From Lawsonibacter sp. (lineage in GTDB: Bacteria; Bacillota; Clostridia; Oscillospirales; Oscillospiraceae), in assembly GCA_022801435.1 (NCBI GenBank), contig JAAWSG010000007.1, positions 1 through 60,600 of the forward strand: a DNA stretch of 60,600 nucleotides, given 5' to 3'. Numbering within the stretch: position 1 is the stretch's first letter; every line of letters begins with the position of its first letter. The notes under the pieces are model-generated. The model was not told the DNA's origin, made no database searches, and was given only the letters and a program-made list of their open reading frames with translations. Positions 26,352 to 34,191 of this stretch are shown piece after piece. The position numbers were made by a program, and so were the translations under genes.

Positions 26352-27291
26352 ACCGTATCTGAGCCAAATCCTCCGGGGTGTGACGGGGGCTGTCCGAGAC
26401 GATTTTACACGCCCGGGTGAGCTGGGCGAAGATGGTGCTGCTGAACCGCCCCTCATACACGGTGAGCATGGGGATCATGTCGTGCTTCTTCATCACCACG
26501 TACTTGGGGATCAGGTTGTTCAGGGTCAACGCGACCACGTCGATCCTGCATCGGGGACAGGAGCACAGGCCGAACATTTTGATATAGCGCGGGGCCAGCT
26601 CCTCCACCAGAGATTGAATGACATTGACATAGGTCAGCTCATCGGCGGGGTTGGCGGGCTCTGGAGCAGACTCAGGCTCGGGTTCCGGCTCTGGAGCGGG
26701 TTCAGGTTCCGGCTTTGGAATGGGCTCCGGCTCCGGGATGGGCTCGGGTTCCGGCTCTGGAACGGGTTCCGGTTCAGGTTCCGGCTCAGGCTCCGGAACG
26801 GTCTCCGGCGCGGGCGGCTGGGAGAGGTCCTCAAAGGTGGTCTCCACAAAATCGGAGGGCTCCCCCTCTTGAGCGGCCAGATCAGCCTCCAGCGCCTGGG
26901 CCAGGGCGGCCTCCAGACCAGAGGGGGCGCTCTCCGCCGGAAGGGGGGAGACAGGCTCCACAGGGGGAGAAGCGGGCTCCGCCGGAGGAGGGGGGGCCGG
27001 GGCTGGGACCGGAGGGGGCTCAGGGGCCTGGCGGACGGGGGGAGGCGGCGCGGCCTCCTGCAGTTCCTCCTCCAGCGCCTGCTGGATCTGCTGGGCCAGA
27101 CTCTCGTCGTTGGCCTGCGCGACCTCCAGAATGGGGGGGATCAGGGGGCGGGCGGCGGGGGCGGGCTGTACGCTCTCAGGGGCGGCGCTCTCCTCCTCCC
27201 CCAGGGGGGCTCCTCCGCCGCCGGGGGCGGTGAGCAAATTCAAAACATGGGCTGTCTTATTGCCTTTGGCGTTCTTTTTGCCAGAAGCCAT
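26350..27291 (-). CDS. ComFB-domain protein with basic N-terminus and Pro/Glu-rich linker
   Basis: The 313-residue protein has three parts. The first is a basic N-terminal peptide ([20 protein letters not shown]). The second is a long acidic Pro/Glu/Ala linker that includes about 50 residues of PEPEP-type repeat. The third is a C-terminal domain (about 214-313) with [20 protein letters not shown] and [16 protein letters not shown], matching the ComFB family. Proteins of that family have been reported to bind c-di-GMP in cyanobacteria; that property is only inferred here. ATG at 27291 is chosen because AAGGAG lies 10 bases upstream; an in-frame ATG eight codons earlier precedes that SD. It lies 104 bp downstream of a ParA gene and probably shares its transcript. 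Confidence 0.8.
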   Translation of the reverse strand: MASGKKNAKGNKTAHVLNLLTAPGGGGAPLGEEESAAPESVQPAPAARPLIPPILEVAQANDESLAQQIQQALEEELQEAAPPPPVRQAPEPPPVPAPAPPPPAEPASPPVEPVSPLPAESAPSGLEAALAQALEADLAAQEGEPSDFVETTFEDLSQPPAPETVPEPEPEPEPEPVPEPEPEPIPEPEPIPKPEPEPAPEPEPEPESAPEPANPADELTYVNVIQSLVEELAPRYIKMFGLCSCPRCRIDVVALTLNNLIPKYVVMKKHDMIPMLTVYEGRFSSTIFAQLTRACKIVSDSPRHTPEDLAQIR

Positions 27292-27395
27292 AAGAGATAC
27301 ACTCCTTTCTGGCATCTCCGCCCCGGTCCCTCATCCAGGAGGAGGCCGCGGCCGGAGGCGTTCTGTCTATGGTTCCTGCCGCTCCGGGGAGGGCG

Positions 27396-28181
27396 TCAGC
27401 GGGTGGGGATGGGGGGAAAGCTGCCGTACTCCCGGGTGACCTCGTTGAGCAGCAGGCGGAAATCCCGGGCCACCTTGGAGTCGGGGGCGTAGGTGAGCAC
27501 GCTCTCCCCGTGGGCGGGGGCCTCCGCCACAGCCACGCCGGAGCGGATGCGGGCCTGGAACACCTTGGTATCCAGCTGGGCGGCGATCTGCTCCGCCATG
27601 TCCAGCACCTCCCGGTTGAGGGTGAAGCGCTGGTTGTACTTGTTCAGCAGGATGCCCAGCACCCGCAGGCGGGAGTTGTAGCACCGGCGGACGGTGTCAA
27701 TGGTCTCCCGGATCTGGGCCACCCCCAGCAGGCTGAGGATCTCGGGGGCCATGGGGATAATCAGTCCGTCGGCGGCCACATAGGCGTTCACCGTCAGGAC
27801 ATTCAGGGCGGGCGGTGTGTCGATGATGATATAGTCGTACTCCTCCGCCACCTCCGCCAGGCAGTTTTTCAGCAAAAACTCCCGGCCGGGGCGGTTGAAC
27901 TCCAGCTCGGCAGCGGACAGCAGGATGTTGGAGGGCAGGATATCTCCGCTCTCCGACTGGACGATGACCTCCCGGATGGGGCGGTTCCCCTTCATCACGT
28001 CATAGATGGTGGCGCAATTCTCAATGTCCAGGCCCAGACAGAAGCCCAGACTGCCCTGGGGGTCCAGGTCAACGCCAAGCACCTTCGCTCCGCGCTGGCG
28101 AAGGCCGGCCAGGAGAGCGCAGGCGGTGGTGGTCTTGCCCACGCCGCCCTTCTGATTTGTGGTGACGATAACAGCGGCCAA
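27396..28181 (-). CDS. ParA/Soj-type positioning ATPase
   Basis: The protein is 261 residues with the deviant Walker A KGGVGKTT (residues 11-18, signature Lys11), switch VDLDPQGSLG and Walker B YDYIIIDTPP. It has no N-terminal helix-turn-helix and no C-terminal amphipathic membrane helix, so it is closer to Soj/ParA than to MinD. It lacks the N-terminal extension expected of FlhG. The start is TTG with GGGGGAG spaced correctly. No ParB gene or parS site is apparent. Context between flagellar operons and beside a ComFB protein suggests it positions motility machinery rather than a replicon. Confidence 0.85.
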   Translation of the reverse strand: MAAVIVTTNQKGGVGKTTTACALLAGLRQRGAKVLGVDLDPQGSLGFCLGLDIENCATIYDVMKGNRPIREVIVQSESGDILPSNILLSAAELEFNRPGREFLLKNCLAEVAEEYDYIIIDTPPALNVLTVNAYVAADGLIIPMAPEILSLLGVAQIRETIDTVRRCYNSRLRVLGILLNKYNQRFTLNREVLDMAEQIAAQLDTKVFQARIRSGVAVAEAPAHGESVLTYAPDSKVARDFRLLLNEVTREYGSFPPIPTR

Positions 28182-28215
28182 AAATATCTCCCCCTACGTC
28201 TAAATTCTTCCCTCG

Positions 28216-28241
28216 GCCCCGGCTCCGGAGGGGAGCGGGGG
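28216..28241. other. GC-rich hairpin in the parA leader
   Basis: Complementary segments around CCCCGGCTCC and GGAGCGGGG can form a strong stem in the 5' leader of the parA transcript on the - strand. There is no adjacent T-run, so it is not a terminator. A role is not known. Confidence 0.35.
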
Positions 28242-28270
28242 GCAAGAGAAATTCTTTCTTCTATGAGACT

Positions 28271-28297
28271 TAACTTTATAATACTACAGGACGATAA
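28271..28297 (+). promoter_or_regulatory. sigma-28 promoter of fliD
   Basis: TAAC at 28271-28274, a 15-bp spacer and GACGATAA at 28290-28297 match the sigma-28 consensus TAAA-N15-GCCGATAA at ten of twelve positions. It lies about 90 bp before the fliD ATG in the intergenic region shared with parA. Control of a filament-cap gene by sigma-28 is normal. Confidence 0.72.
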
Positions 28298-28386
28298 AAA
28301 AGTACAGAGTATTCCTGTTTTTTCTTTTCAAACAGATGGGGAACCTGCTTGAGGATATGAATTCAAAATTGGAAGGAGCGTTTTAA

Positions 28387-31194
28387 ATGGCCTCGATCAG
28401 TGGAGTAAGCGGCAGCAATACTATGAGCAGCCTGATGAACAGCGCCAACATGGTAAGCGGGCTGGCCAGCGGAATGGATACGGAGGGTATGATCGAAAGT
28501 CTGGTGCAGAGCTATCAGACCAAGATCCAGAGCCTCAGCCAGAAGGTGGCAAAAACCGAGTGGAAGCAGGACGCCTACCGCAGCATCATCAGCAAAATGG
28601 TTGGATTTTCCAACAAGTACACCTCCTACACCTCCGGCACAAACCTGATGTCCGCCAGCTTTTTCAACAGCGCCGCCCGGGTGGCGACCCAAGGGTTGTA
28701 TAAGGACCTGGTCTCCGCCAGCGGCAAGTCCAGCAGCGACATCACCCTGAACTCCGTCAGCCAGCTGGCCACCGCCGCCCAGTACCGCACCAACAGCAAT
28801 ATGAAGGCGGGGGACGGCAAGAGCATTGAGGCCTCCAGCGGCATCGACCTGAACGGCAAGACCACCCTGGGCACGCTGAGCGGCAGCCTGAGCCTGACCT
28901 ACGGCAGCCAGACGGTAAGCATACAGTTCGATGAGGTGGCCGATGTGGAGGCCATGAAGGACATCCGGGCCAAGCTGGAGAAGGACGGCAAGCCCGCCTC
29001 TGACACCGATGTGCTGGCCGAGCTCATCAATCAGAAGCTGGGCGACCAGCAGATCACCCTCAGCACCGGCGCGGAGGACGCGGACGAGCGCATCGGGGTG
29101 GAGGTGAAGGACGGGAGCATCACCTTCTCCGACAAGTCCAAGGCGGGCAACTCGGTCTATGTCTCCGGGGCCAGCGACGGGGTCAAGAACTATCTGGGCC
29201 TGAACCTGGACAATGCCAGCGAGGAGAAGCCCAAGTCCATCGCCATCCCCAGCAATTACGCGAACACCAAGCAGGTGGACAACGCCGCCTATCTCTCGGG
29301 CAAGAGCATGAACCTGAGCCTGGACGGCACCACCAAGACCATCACCCTGCCCAAAATCACCGGCAGCAAGGAGGCCGGCTATAAGATCGTGGACAGCGAT
29401 GGCAAGGCCCTGGACTACAACGCCGACAACTACGCGAAGGTCCTCAATGAGGCGGTGAACAAGGCCTTCAAGGGCAAGGTGGAGGTGAAAAATACCGGCA
29501 GTGACGGGGAGCTCAAGCTGCGCTTCGATGTGCAGGAGGGCTCCAACCTGGTCATCAATACCGATGTGGGAGAGACCCTGGGCATCGGCCGGACGGCTAC
29601 CTCCTACATGAACGCCAGCAAGACCCTGGGGGACCTGCTGGGAGAGGATACCCTGTCCGGGCTGACCCAGGCCACCAAGGTCAACAGCGACGGCACAGTG
29701 GAGAAGCTCACCGATGACAAGGGCGACCCCCTGTACGCCTTCGAGATCAACGGGGTGAATGTGGGCAACTTCTCCAAAAACAGCACCCTGTCTGAGGTCA
29801 TGTCCGCCATCAACGGCAATAAAGAGGCCGGCGTGCGGGTGAGCTACTCCCAGACCACCAAGAACTTCCTGTTCACCTCCAAGGAGACCGGCGCGGACAG
29901 CGAGGTCAAGATGGGTGAGGGGCTGGCGCAGGCCATGTTCAGCTCCACCGAGATCCCCGACAACAGCGGAAACAGCTTTGCCGACGCTTATGGCGTCAGC
30001 TGGGTGAAGGACGGGAAGAGCGCGGATCTCAAGTTCTCAATCTCCGGGAACAGCTCCCTGGATATCAGTATCACCGATGAGACCTCCCTCCAGGACGTGG
30101 TGGATACCCTGAACAATTCCCCCATGGGGATGAACAGCAGCTTCTCCTTTAACAAGTACACGGGGCAGATCGAGGCCAGAGACAAGAAGAGCGGCACCCT
30201 GCAGGAGCTCAAAATTGAGGACTCGTTCGGGGATAAGGTGGAATTTGACCAGAGCAAGGCCCCCGCTGTGGACTACACCCCCGGCCAGGACGCTAAGTTC
30301 AATGTCACGGTGAACGGCGAGAACATCGAGATGACCCGCAGCTCCAACACTGTGACCATCGACGGGCTGAGCATCACCATGAAGGACGTGTTCAACGGCT
30401 ATGAGGACGCGGACGGGAACCCCGCCGTGGACAGCGCCGGAAACCCGAAGAACGCGGTCACCTTCAGCAGCAGCGTGGACGCGGACAAGATCGTGGACGC
30501 GGTGAAGTCCATGCTGGAGGACTACAATGCCATGATGGCCGAGATCAAGTCCGCCTATTCCACCATGCCCTATCAGAAGACAGACGGCACCTTCGCCGAC
30601 TACGAGCCCCTCACCGAGGACGAGCGGCGGAACATGTCCGAGAGCGAGATCCAGCGCTACGAGGAGAAGGCCAAGCAGGGCATCCTCTTCGGGGACCGGA
30701 ACCTGTCCAACCTGTATGATAAGATGCGCAACATCTTCAACCTCTCCGGGGAGGACGGAGCCACCCTGCGGGCCATGGGCATCAGCACCAGCTACTCCAC
30801 CAGCGACGGCGTCCAGACCGTGACCCTGGACGAGAGCAAGCTGCGGGATATGCTGGAGAGCGACCCGGACCGGGTGACCGACCTGTTCACCAGGACGGAC
30901 GGCGCGGGGGGCATCATGCAGAACATGAAGACCCAGCTGGACCGCTACGCCAAGACCTCCGGCGAGCCCAAGGGCATCCTGGTCCAGCAGTCCGGCACGC
31001 CCCTCAGCTCCCTGTCCCTGCTGAACAACAACTGGCAGAAGGAGATCGACAACATCAACACCCAGATCGATAAGTGGAAGGATAAGCTGACCACCCAGGT
31101 GGACCGGTACACCCAGCAGTTTACCCGACTGGAGATGCTGATTAACCAAATGAACTCCCAGAGCTCCACCTTGGCGGGGCTGATGGGTGGCTAA
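28387..31194 (+). CDS. fliD: flagellar filament cap protein FliD
   Basis: FliD caps the filament and folds flagellin at the tip. The N-terminal segment VSGLASGMDTEGMIESLVQS and the C-terminal domain (VDAVKSMLEDYNAMMAEIKS and later TLDESKLRDML) are clear. Coiled-coil heptads at both ends hold together the D0/D1 legs. At 935 residues it is far longer than the usual 450-600. The extra length falls in the Thr/Ser/Asp-rich middle, consistent with expanded outward-facing domains. It heads a unit with fliS and a further small gene. Confidence 0.93.
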   Translation: MASISGVSGSNTMSSLMNSANMVSGLASGMDTEGMIESLVQSYQTKIQSLSQKVAKTEWKQDAYRSIISKMVGFSNKYTSYTSGTNLMSASFFNSAARVATQGLYKDLVSASGKSSSDITLNSVSQLATAAQYRTNSNMKAGDGKSIEASSGIDLNGKTTLGTLSGSLSLTYGSQTVSIQFDEVADVEAMKDIRAKLEKDGKPASDTDVLAELINQKLGDQQITLSTGAEDADERIGVEVKDGSITFSDKSKAGNSVYVSGASDGVKNYLGLNLDNASEEKPKSIAIPSNYANTKQVDNAAYLSGKSMNLSLDGTTKTITLPKITGSKEAGYKIVDSDGKALDYNADNYAKVLNEAVNKAFKGKVEVKNTGSDGELKLRFDVQEGSNLVINTDVGETLGIGRTATSYMNASKTLGDLLGEDTLSGLTQATKVNSDGTVEKLTDDKGDPLYAFEINGVNVGNFSKNSTLSEVMSAINGNKEAGVRVSYSQTTKNFLFTSKETGADSEVKMGEGLAQAMFSSTEIPDNSGNSFADAYGVSWVKDGKSADLKFSISGNSSLDISITDETSLQDVVDTLNNSPMGMNSSFSFNKYTGQIEARDKKSGTLQELKIEDSFGDKVEFDQSKAPAVDYTPGQDAKFNVTVNGENIEMTRSSNTVTIDGLSITMKDVFNGYEDADGNPAVDSAGNPKNAVTFSSSVDADKIVDAVKSMLEDYNAMMAEIKSAYSTMPYQKTDGTFADYEPLTEDERRNMSESEIQRYEEKAKQGILFGDRNLSNLYDKMRNIFNLSGEDGATLRAMGISTSYSTSDGVQTVTLDESKLRDMLESDPDRVTDLFTRTDGAGGIMQNMKTQLDRYAKTSGEPKGILVQQSGTPLSSLSLLNNNWQKEIDNINTQIDKWKDKLTTQVDRYTQQFTRLEMLINQMNSQSSTLAGLMGG

Positions 31195-31217
31195 GAGAAC
31201 GGAAAGGAAGTCGTCCC

Positions 31218-31613
31218 ATGGATATGAGAGGCTATCAGCAGTATAAGCAGCAATCAATCAACTCCATGACCTCAGGAGAACTGCTTCTTCTGCTCTATGA
31301 CGAGCTGGTTAAGCGCAGCACCTTGGCCTCCATGGCCCTGGAGAAGGAGGACTGGCCCCTGTTTGAGGGGTCGGTGGAGCGCTGCGTCGACATTATCAGC
31401 TATCTGGACGAGACGCTGGACCGCCAGTACCCCATCAGCCAGGACCTGAGCCGGATGTATGAGTATTTTACCTACCAGCTGGGACGGATCAAGATCGGCC
31501 GCAACAAGAAGGAGCTGGAGCGCCTGCGCCCCATGCTGGCCGATATGCGGGACGCCTTCCACACCGCGGAGAAGGCCAGCGCCCAGGAGACAGCTGAGCT
31601 CCGGAGAGGATGA
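31218..31613 (+). CDS. fliS: flagellin export chaperone FliS
   Basis: FliS binds the C-terminus of flagellin before export. The 131-residue helical protein opens MDMRGYQQYKQQSINSMTSG, with the family pattern Y-x-x-x-x-(I/V)-x-(T/S), and continues ELLLLLYDELVKR and LDETLDRQYPISQDL. It is 23 bp downstream of fliD. The flagellin gene itself is not in the window. Confidence 0.94.
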   Translation: MDMRGYQQYKQQSINSMTSGELLLLLYDELVKRSTLASMALEKEDWPLFEGSVERCVDIISYLDETLDRQYPISQDLSRMYEYFTYQLGRIKIGRNKKELERLRPMLADMRDAFHTAEKASAQETAELRRG

Positions 31614-31622
31614 GGACACAGC

Positions 31623-32021
31623 ATGACGAAGAGCGATTGGCTGGACCTGACCGTGCTGGAGCGGCAGAAGTATAACCACCTGTCCGAGCTGATGGACCTG
31701 ACCCGGCAGCTGGGGGAGGCCATAGACCGGGGGGACGAGGTTTCGGTGCGAATCCTGGTCTCCATGCGAAACGACCCGCTGGTGGGCCTGGAGGAGCTGA
31801 AAAAGGCCACCCAGCTCAGGACCGAGGCCCTGAGCAGGGAGGAGCGGGAGCGGGTGGAGGAGCTGAACAGCGGGGCCAGCCCGGAGGATGAGAACGAGAC
31901 CCTCTATGTCAACCAGGCCGGCAGCGCCCGCAGACTGTGGGAGCGGGTGGTGGAGCTGGACCAGCGGCTGAACCGCCGGATGGCGGGGGACGACTCCTTT
32001 TACGCGAAGAACGGCAAATAA
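31623..32021 (+). CDS. small coiled-coil protein in FliT/FlgN chaperone position
   Basis: The 132-residue charged helical protein has no membrane segment or signal peptide. Sequence similarity to FliT or FlgN cannot be claimed by eye. Small size, predicted helices and location directly after fliS (9 bp) suggest a type III export chaperone, perhaps for FliD. The transcript ends at the following terminator. Confidence 0.65.
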   Translation: MTKSDWLDLTVLERQKYNHLSELMDLTRQLGEAIDRGDEVSVRILVSMRNDPLVGLEELKKATQLRTEALSREERERVEELNSGASPEDENETLYVNQAGSARRLWERVVELDQRLNRRMAGDDSFYAKNGK

Positions 32022-32026
32022 AATAT

Positions 32027-32061
32027 CTGTCCCCGCGGTCTGGATTGGACCGCGGGGACAG
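32027..32061. terminator. intrinsic terminator between fliST unit and C39-like gene
   Basis: CTGTCCCCGCGGTC and its exact reverse complement form a 14-bp stem with a 7-base loop. The T-rich run ATATTTTATTT lies on the - strand side, so it suits the converging - strand gene best. The strong stem may also slow + strand transcription. Confidence 0.75.
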
Positions 32062-32081
32062 ATTGCGGTTGCTGCGGCGGG

Positions 32082-33122
32082 TCAGAATCCGCTTTGGGAC
32101 AGGAGCCACAGCGGCGCGCCGTGGTGGCGGCTGGCGGAAAGCTCCTCCAGAATGAGGTCCAGATCCCACAGGGTGAGGCTGCGCTCCACACTGGCCGGGT
32201 CCGCCACCAGGATGCTCCCGTCCAGCGTGACCCCCCGCAGAAGGATGAAATGTCCCCTGCTGGTGAAGTGGCCGGGCCCCATCAGCGCCGCAATGACCTG
32301 GCCGGTGGCCAGATAGCTGACAAGCAGATCGGGGTCCAGCTCCTCCGGAGACAGGGGGGTGCAGGTCAGCCCGTAGGCCTCCGCCGCTCCCGAGACAATG
32401 GACAGATAGGAGCCGTGCTTCCGGGCCCAGTACCGGTTCTCCACACACCACTGGGCCATCTCCGCCGGGTCTATGGCGGTGCTGGTCAGGCTGGAGACCG
32501 CCATGGCCATGGCGGTGGGGCCGCAGCCGTAGCCCCCCAGCCGGTCCGTGCCGTAGGGGGCGTCCGCCCAGCGGTCATAGGTCTGGTTGTAGTAGATGAT
32601 CTCGCGGGCCCCGCCGGTGAGAATCTCCTGGCCGTCCCGCTCAATGAGGGACGTGACCTCAAAGGGCGCTCTGGGCCGGGGAGGCGGGGCTGTGGCGCTG
32701 TCGTCCAGCTGCTGGCTCTCCTCCGGAAGCTCCTCCGGCTCCCCCTCGGCCTGGGCCAGCTCCGCCGCCGCCAGGGAGGTGCCGTCCAGCGCGCTGCGGC
32801 CCAGCTCCCCCATCCGGGAAAAGCCGGTGAGGATGGGCGCGGTCAGCTGGCTGTACAGCTCGGGGGCCTGGAGGGAGAGTACCCCCAGTCCGCCCGCCGT
32901 GATGCACAGCGCCGCCGCTCCGGCCAGGATGGGCCCGAGCCGGAAGGAGCGCCTGGGTACGCCGAAGACATCGACACCCTCCCCGCCCTCATCCTCCGGT
33001 TCCTCCAGCTCATAGGGGAAGAAGCTGTAGTCCTCGGGCTGCTCCGGGCCGAAGCCGTCCGACTCAGGGCTGTCCAGGTCAAATTCATCCTCGTCTACGT
33101 CATGATGCCTAAAAAATCTCAC
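32082..33122 (-). CDS. membrane-anchored C39-like (papain-fold) peptidase
   Basis: The 346-residue protein has an acidic cytoplasmic N-terminus of about 55 residues, one membrane helix (about 62-84), a Glu/Pro/Ala-rich stalk, and an extracytoplasmic C39-like domain. Likely catalytic residues are Cys200 (GGYGCGPTAMAM), His291 (SRGHFILLRGV) and Asp308 (ILVADP). The family includes double-glycine leader peptidases, but no ABC transporter domain is attached, so the substrate is unknown. The start is GTG without a strong SD, which leaves the first residues uncertain. It is divergent from an FtsE-like gene with overlapping promoters. Confidence 0.8.
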   Translation of the reverse strand: MRFFRHHDVDEDEFDLDSPESDGFGPEQPEDYSFFPYELEEPEDEGGEGVDVFGVPRRSFRLGPILAGAAALCITAGGLGVLSLQAPELYSQLTAPILTGFSRMGELGRSALDGTSLAAAELAQAEGEPEELPEESQQLDDSATAPPPRPRAPFEVTSLIERDGQEILTGGAREIIYYNQTYDRWADAPYGTDRLGGYGCGPTAMAMAVSSLTSTAIDPAEMAQWCVENRYWARKHGSYLSIVSGAAEAYGLTCTPLSPEELDPDLLVSYLATGQVIAALMGPGHFTSRGHFILLRGVTLDGSILVADPASVERSLTLWDLDLILEELSASRHHGAPLWLLSQSGF

Positions 33123-33152
33123 AATTCGTCACCAAATCAATTAAATTGAGCC

Positions 33153-33181
33153 TTTTCATTTGGCCCAAAAAAGATTATACT
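33153..33181 (+). promoter_or_regulatory. sigma-A promoter for the FtsE-like gene
   Basis: TTTTCA at 33153-33158, a 17-bp spacer and TATACT at 33176-33181 form a moderate sigma-A promoter. The predicted leader is about 145 nt long. Its -10 overlaps the -10 of the divergent promoter. Confidence 0.5.
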
Positions 33182-33202
33182 ACAGAGGAAAGAATTTTTG
33201 AA
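33174..33202 (-). promoter_or_regulatory. sigma-A promoter for the C39-like gene
   Basis: Read on the - strand, TTCAAA (33202-33197), a 17-bp spacer and a perfect TATAAT (33179-33174) precede the C39-like gene by about 50 bp. Four bases of the -10 are shared with the opposite promoter, so both cannot be open at once. Confidence 0.55.
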
Positions 33203-33333
33203 GCCTAAATTTCTTCCCAGCCGTTTTTTCCAGAGATGGGATAGAGCGGATGCCTGGAGAAGGCCGGGAGGACGGATGCACAGGGCCCGGTGCGGGCACA
33301 GCCAAACCAGCAAAGGTAAGGAGTCGCGTCAGG

Positions 33334-34035
33334 ATGCCGGAATTACGTCTGGAAAACGTCTCAAAGCTCTATAAGGCGGAGAAAAAGCGCAAGGAGTACG
33401 CCGTTCGGGACCTGAGTCTGACGGTGACCCAGGGAGAATTTGTCTTTCTCATCGGGAGCAGCGGCGCGGGAAAGAGCACCATGCTGAAGCTGATGGGCGG
33501 GGAGATATCCCCGGATAGGGGGGCGGTCTACCTGGACGGCGGGAACCTTATCCGCTACTTCGGCCCGTGGCGGGCCAGGGTGGCCCGGACCTTCGGGATT
33601 GTCAGCCAGCAGCCCATGCTGGTGCGGAAACGGACCATTTTGGAGAACCTGATGATGGCCGCCCGGGCCGGAGGGCTCCAGAAGAGGAGTCAGGCGGCGG
33701 CGGAGAAGGCTTTGGGCCTGGTGGGCCTGCCCAGCGTGGGGGAGTGCTACCCCGTGGAGCTGTCCATTGGAGAGGTGCGCCGGGTGGAGCTGGCCCGGGC
33801 TCTGGTCAACAGCCCGCCTATCCTGCTGCTGGATGAGCTGACCGCCAACCTGGACGACGACAGCATCTGGGATATGATGCACCTGCTCAACGAGCTGAAC
33901 ATCCGGGGGACCACCATTATCATGGCCACCCACGCCAGCCAGTTCGTCAATATCATGCGCCGGCGGGTCGTCACCCTGGTGGACGGAAAGCTGCTGGGGG
34001 ATGTGAAAAACGGAAAATACGGCGACATTGTCTAG
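33334..34035 (+). CDS. FtsE-like ABC transporter ATPase without adjacent FtsX
   Basis: The 233-residue ATPase has Walker A GSSGAGKST (41-49), a Q-loop in SQQPMLV (91-97), Walker B ILLLDE (163-168) and His200 of the H-loop. The signature motif is LSIGE (143-147) instead of LSGGE. Opening residues (LRLENVSKLY) and length fit FtsE. No permease gene lies beside it. ATG at 33334 has TAAGGAG ten bases upstream; an upstream in-frame extension is Gly/Pro-rich and not credible. It stands between the C39-like gene and a chemoreceptor. Confidence 0.85.
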   Translation: MPELRLENVSKLYKAEKKRKEYAVRDLSLTVTQGEFVFLIGSSGAGKSTMLKLMGGEISPDRGAVYLDGGNLIRYFGPWRARVARTFGIVSQQPMLVRKRTILENLMMAARAGGLQKRSQAAAEKALGLVGLPSVGECYPVELSIGEVRRVELARALVNSPPILLLDELTANLDDDSIWDMMHLLNELNIRGTTIIMATHASQFVNIMRRRVVTLVDGKLLGDVKNGKYGDIV

Positions 34036-34094
34036 GCCTCTGAGGAGATGGCAAAAAAAGGGGGAGGAAAATCTCTAAAATTTGAGACTTTTCC

Positions 34095-34123
34095 TTGCAC
34101 CCCAGTTGAAAATGGTGTATAAT
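34095..34123 (+). promoter_or_regulatory. sigma-A promoter of the chemoreceptor gene
   Basis: TTGCAC at 34095-34100, a 17-bp spacer and TATAAT at 34118-34123 lie about 70 bp before the start codon. No sigma-28 element was found here, so this receptor may be made independently of the flagellar cascade. Confidence 0.75.
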
Positions 34124-34191
34124 CAATTTCAGGATGCGTTATGCTTCTACGCCGCGTGCCACGGCGGGAACAAAATGGGAGGAATGAAGAC

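Noticed and set aside
26634..26872. Repetitive + and - strand frames rich in Gly/Ser or Arg/Ser over the Pro/Glu linker
   Set aside because: They are frame-shifted readings of the PEPEP-coding repeat in the ComFB gene, and not a CRISPR array or a separate gene.
27396..28181. ParA gene considered as FlhG (flagellar number regulator)
   Set aside because: It lacks the N-terminal FlhF-activating extension and a C-terminal membrane helix, and flhF is not adjacent; the overall pattern is Soj/ParA.
26302..28386. Plasmid or prophage origin for the ParA region
   Set aside because: No ParB, replication, integrase or phage genes are present, and the block is embedded between chromosomal flagellar genes with the same base composition.
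31541..31548. GCCGATAT inside fliS, and another GCCGATAT near 36796 inside the FtsA-like gene, as sigma-28 -10 elements
   Set aside because: Both lie within coding sequence (Leu-Ala-Asp-Met and Leu-Ala-Asp-Ile codons), have no TAAA 15 bp upstream and do not precede a gene start.
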